64,000 nt of DNA from Rosellinia necatrix (lineage: Eukaryota > Ascomycota > Sordariomycetes > Xylariales > Xylariaceae): positions 1,674,001-1,738,000 of the forward strand of contig JAGYVD010000004.1 of NCBI GenBank assembly GCA_021209875.1. The letters run 5' to 3'. A program made the position numbers and the translations under genes. The notes below the pieces were generated by a model. It saw only the letters and a list, made by a program, of their open reading frames with translations, made no database searches and was not told where the DNA came from. Positions 63,849-64,000 of this stretch are shown piece after piece (the stretch's first letter is position 1; each line of letters begins with the position of its first letter).

Positions 63849-63899
63849 ATGAGTAAGTGAGTGAATAAGTGAGTGAATAAGTGAGTGAATAAGTGAGTG
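63849..63899. repeat. 12-bp minisatellite upstream of chitinase
   Basis: About four copies of GTGAGTGAATAA lie 30-80 bases before the chitinase ATG (coding-strand TTATTCACTCAC), within the likely 5' leader or core promoter. Confidence 0.85.
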
Positions 63900-64000
63900 A
63901 TACGTGGTCGAGACGATTGCCAGAAGCCGGGGGCTCTTAATGGTTTAGATTAAGTTGCTCGACTTATCTGCATCAGCAAACCATCTCGACAGCACAGCGC

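Overview
This window looks like a chromosome segment of a filamentous ascomycete, most likely a Sordariomycete. Genes are interrupted by short introns (about 50-250 bases) with GT...AG ends and CTAAC/CTGAT-type branch points. Several products are typical of filamentous fungi: a HET domain, a Zn2Cys6 regulator, an AA9 LPMO, a cutinase, a GH18 chitinase and a BAS2-like secreted protein. Gene density is low, and long AT-richer stretches hold decayed repeats. The order or genus cannot be fixed from sequence alone. I saw no rRNA, tRNA or CRISPR.

Layout. 0-11 kb: a small secreted cysteine-rich effector-like gene with two repeats; a broken HET-ankyrin gene; a solo LTR with an intact target duplication; a secreted flavin amine oxidase in five exons, with a decayed LTR copy in its second intron. 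12-21 kb (housekeeping block): a conserved hypothetical protein, an AAAP amino-acid permease, dihydroxy-acid dehydratase (ILV3) and a LOA1-like acyltransferase. 21-28 kb: repeat relics around an SRPK-like kinase, then a possible small orphan gene. 28-41 kb: a kinesin-14 motor, a DUF2855 protein, a cutinase and a Zn2Cys6 regulator. 41-49 kb: a gene desert. 49-64 kb: a thioredoxin; a tandem pair of branched-chain aminotransferase and alcohol acetyltransferase-like genes; then a minus-strand run of secreted enzymes (AA9 LPMO, class II-type peroxidase, GH18 chitinase) with one hypothetical gene among them.

How the genes fit together. The secreted set (effector-like protein, amine oxidase, cutinase, LPMO, peroxidase, chitinase) suggests a plant-associated or saprotrophic life on plant tissue. 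ILV3 and the aminotransferase both belong to branched-chain amino-acid metabolism. The aminotransferase lies 240 bases upstream of an O/N-acyltransferase of the alcohol acetyltransferase family, which could suggest fusel-alcohol ester formation; that is inference.

All multi-exon models were assembled by hand from splice sites, reading-frame continuity and family expectation, so exon boundaries are predictions. Three genes (HET-ankyrin, permease, aminotransferase) each carry exactly one extra base in a G/C homopolymer that breaks the frame. This may be a consensus-sequence artefact rather than biology. The HET-ankyrin gene also has a separate in-frame stop.
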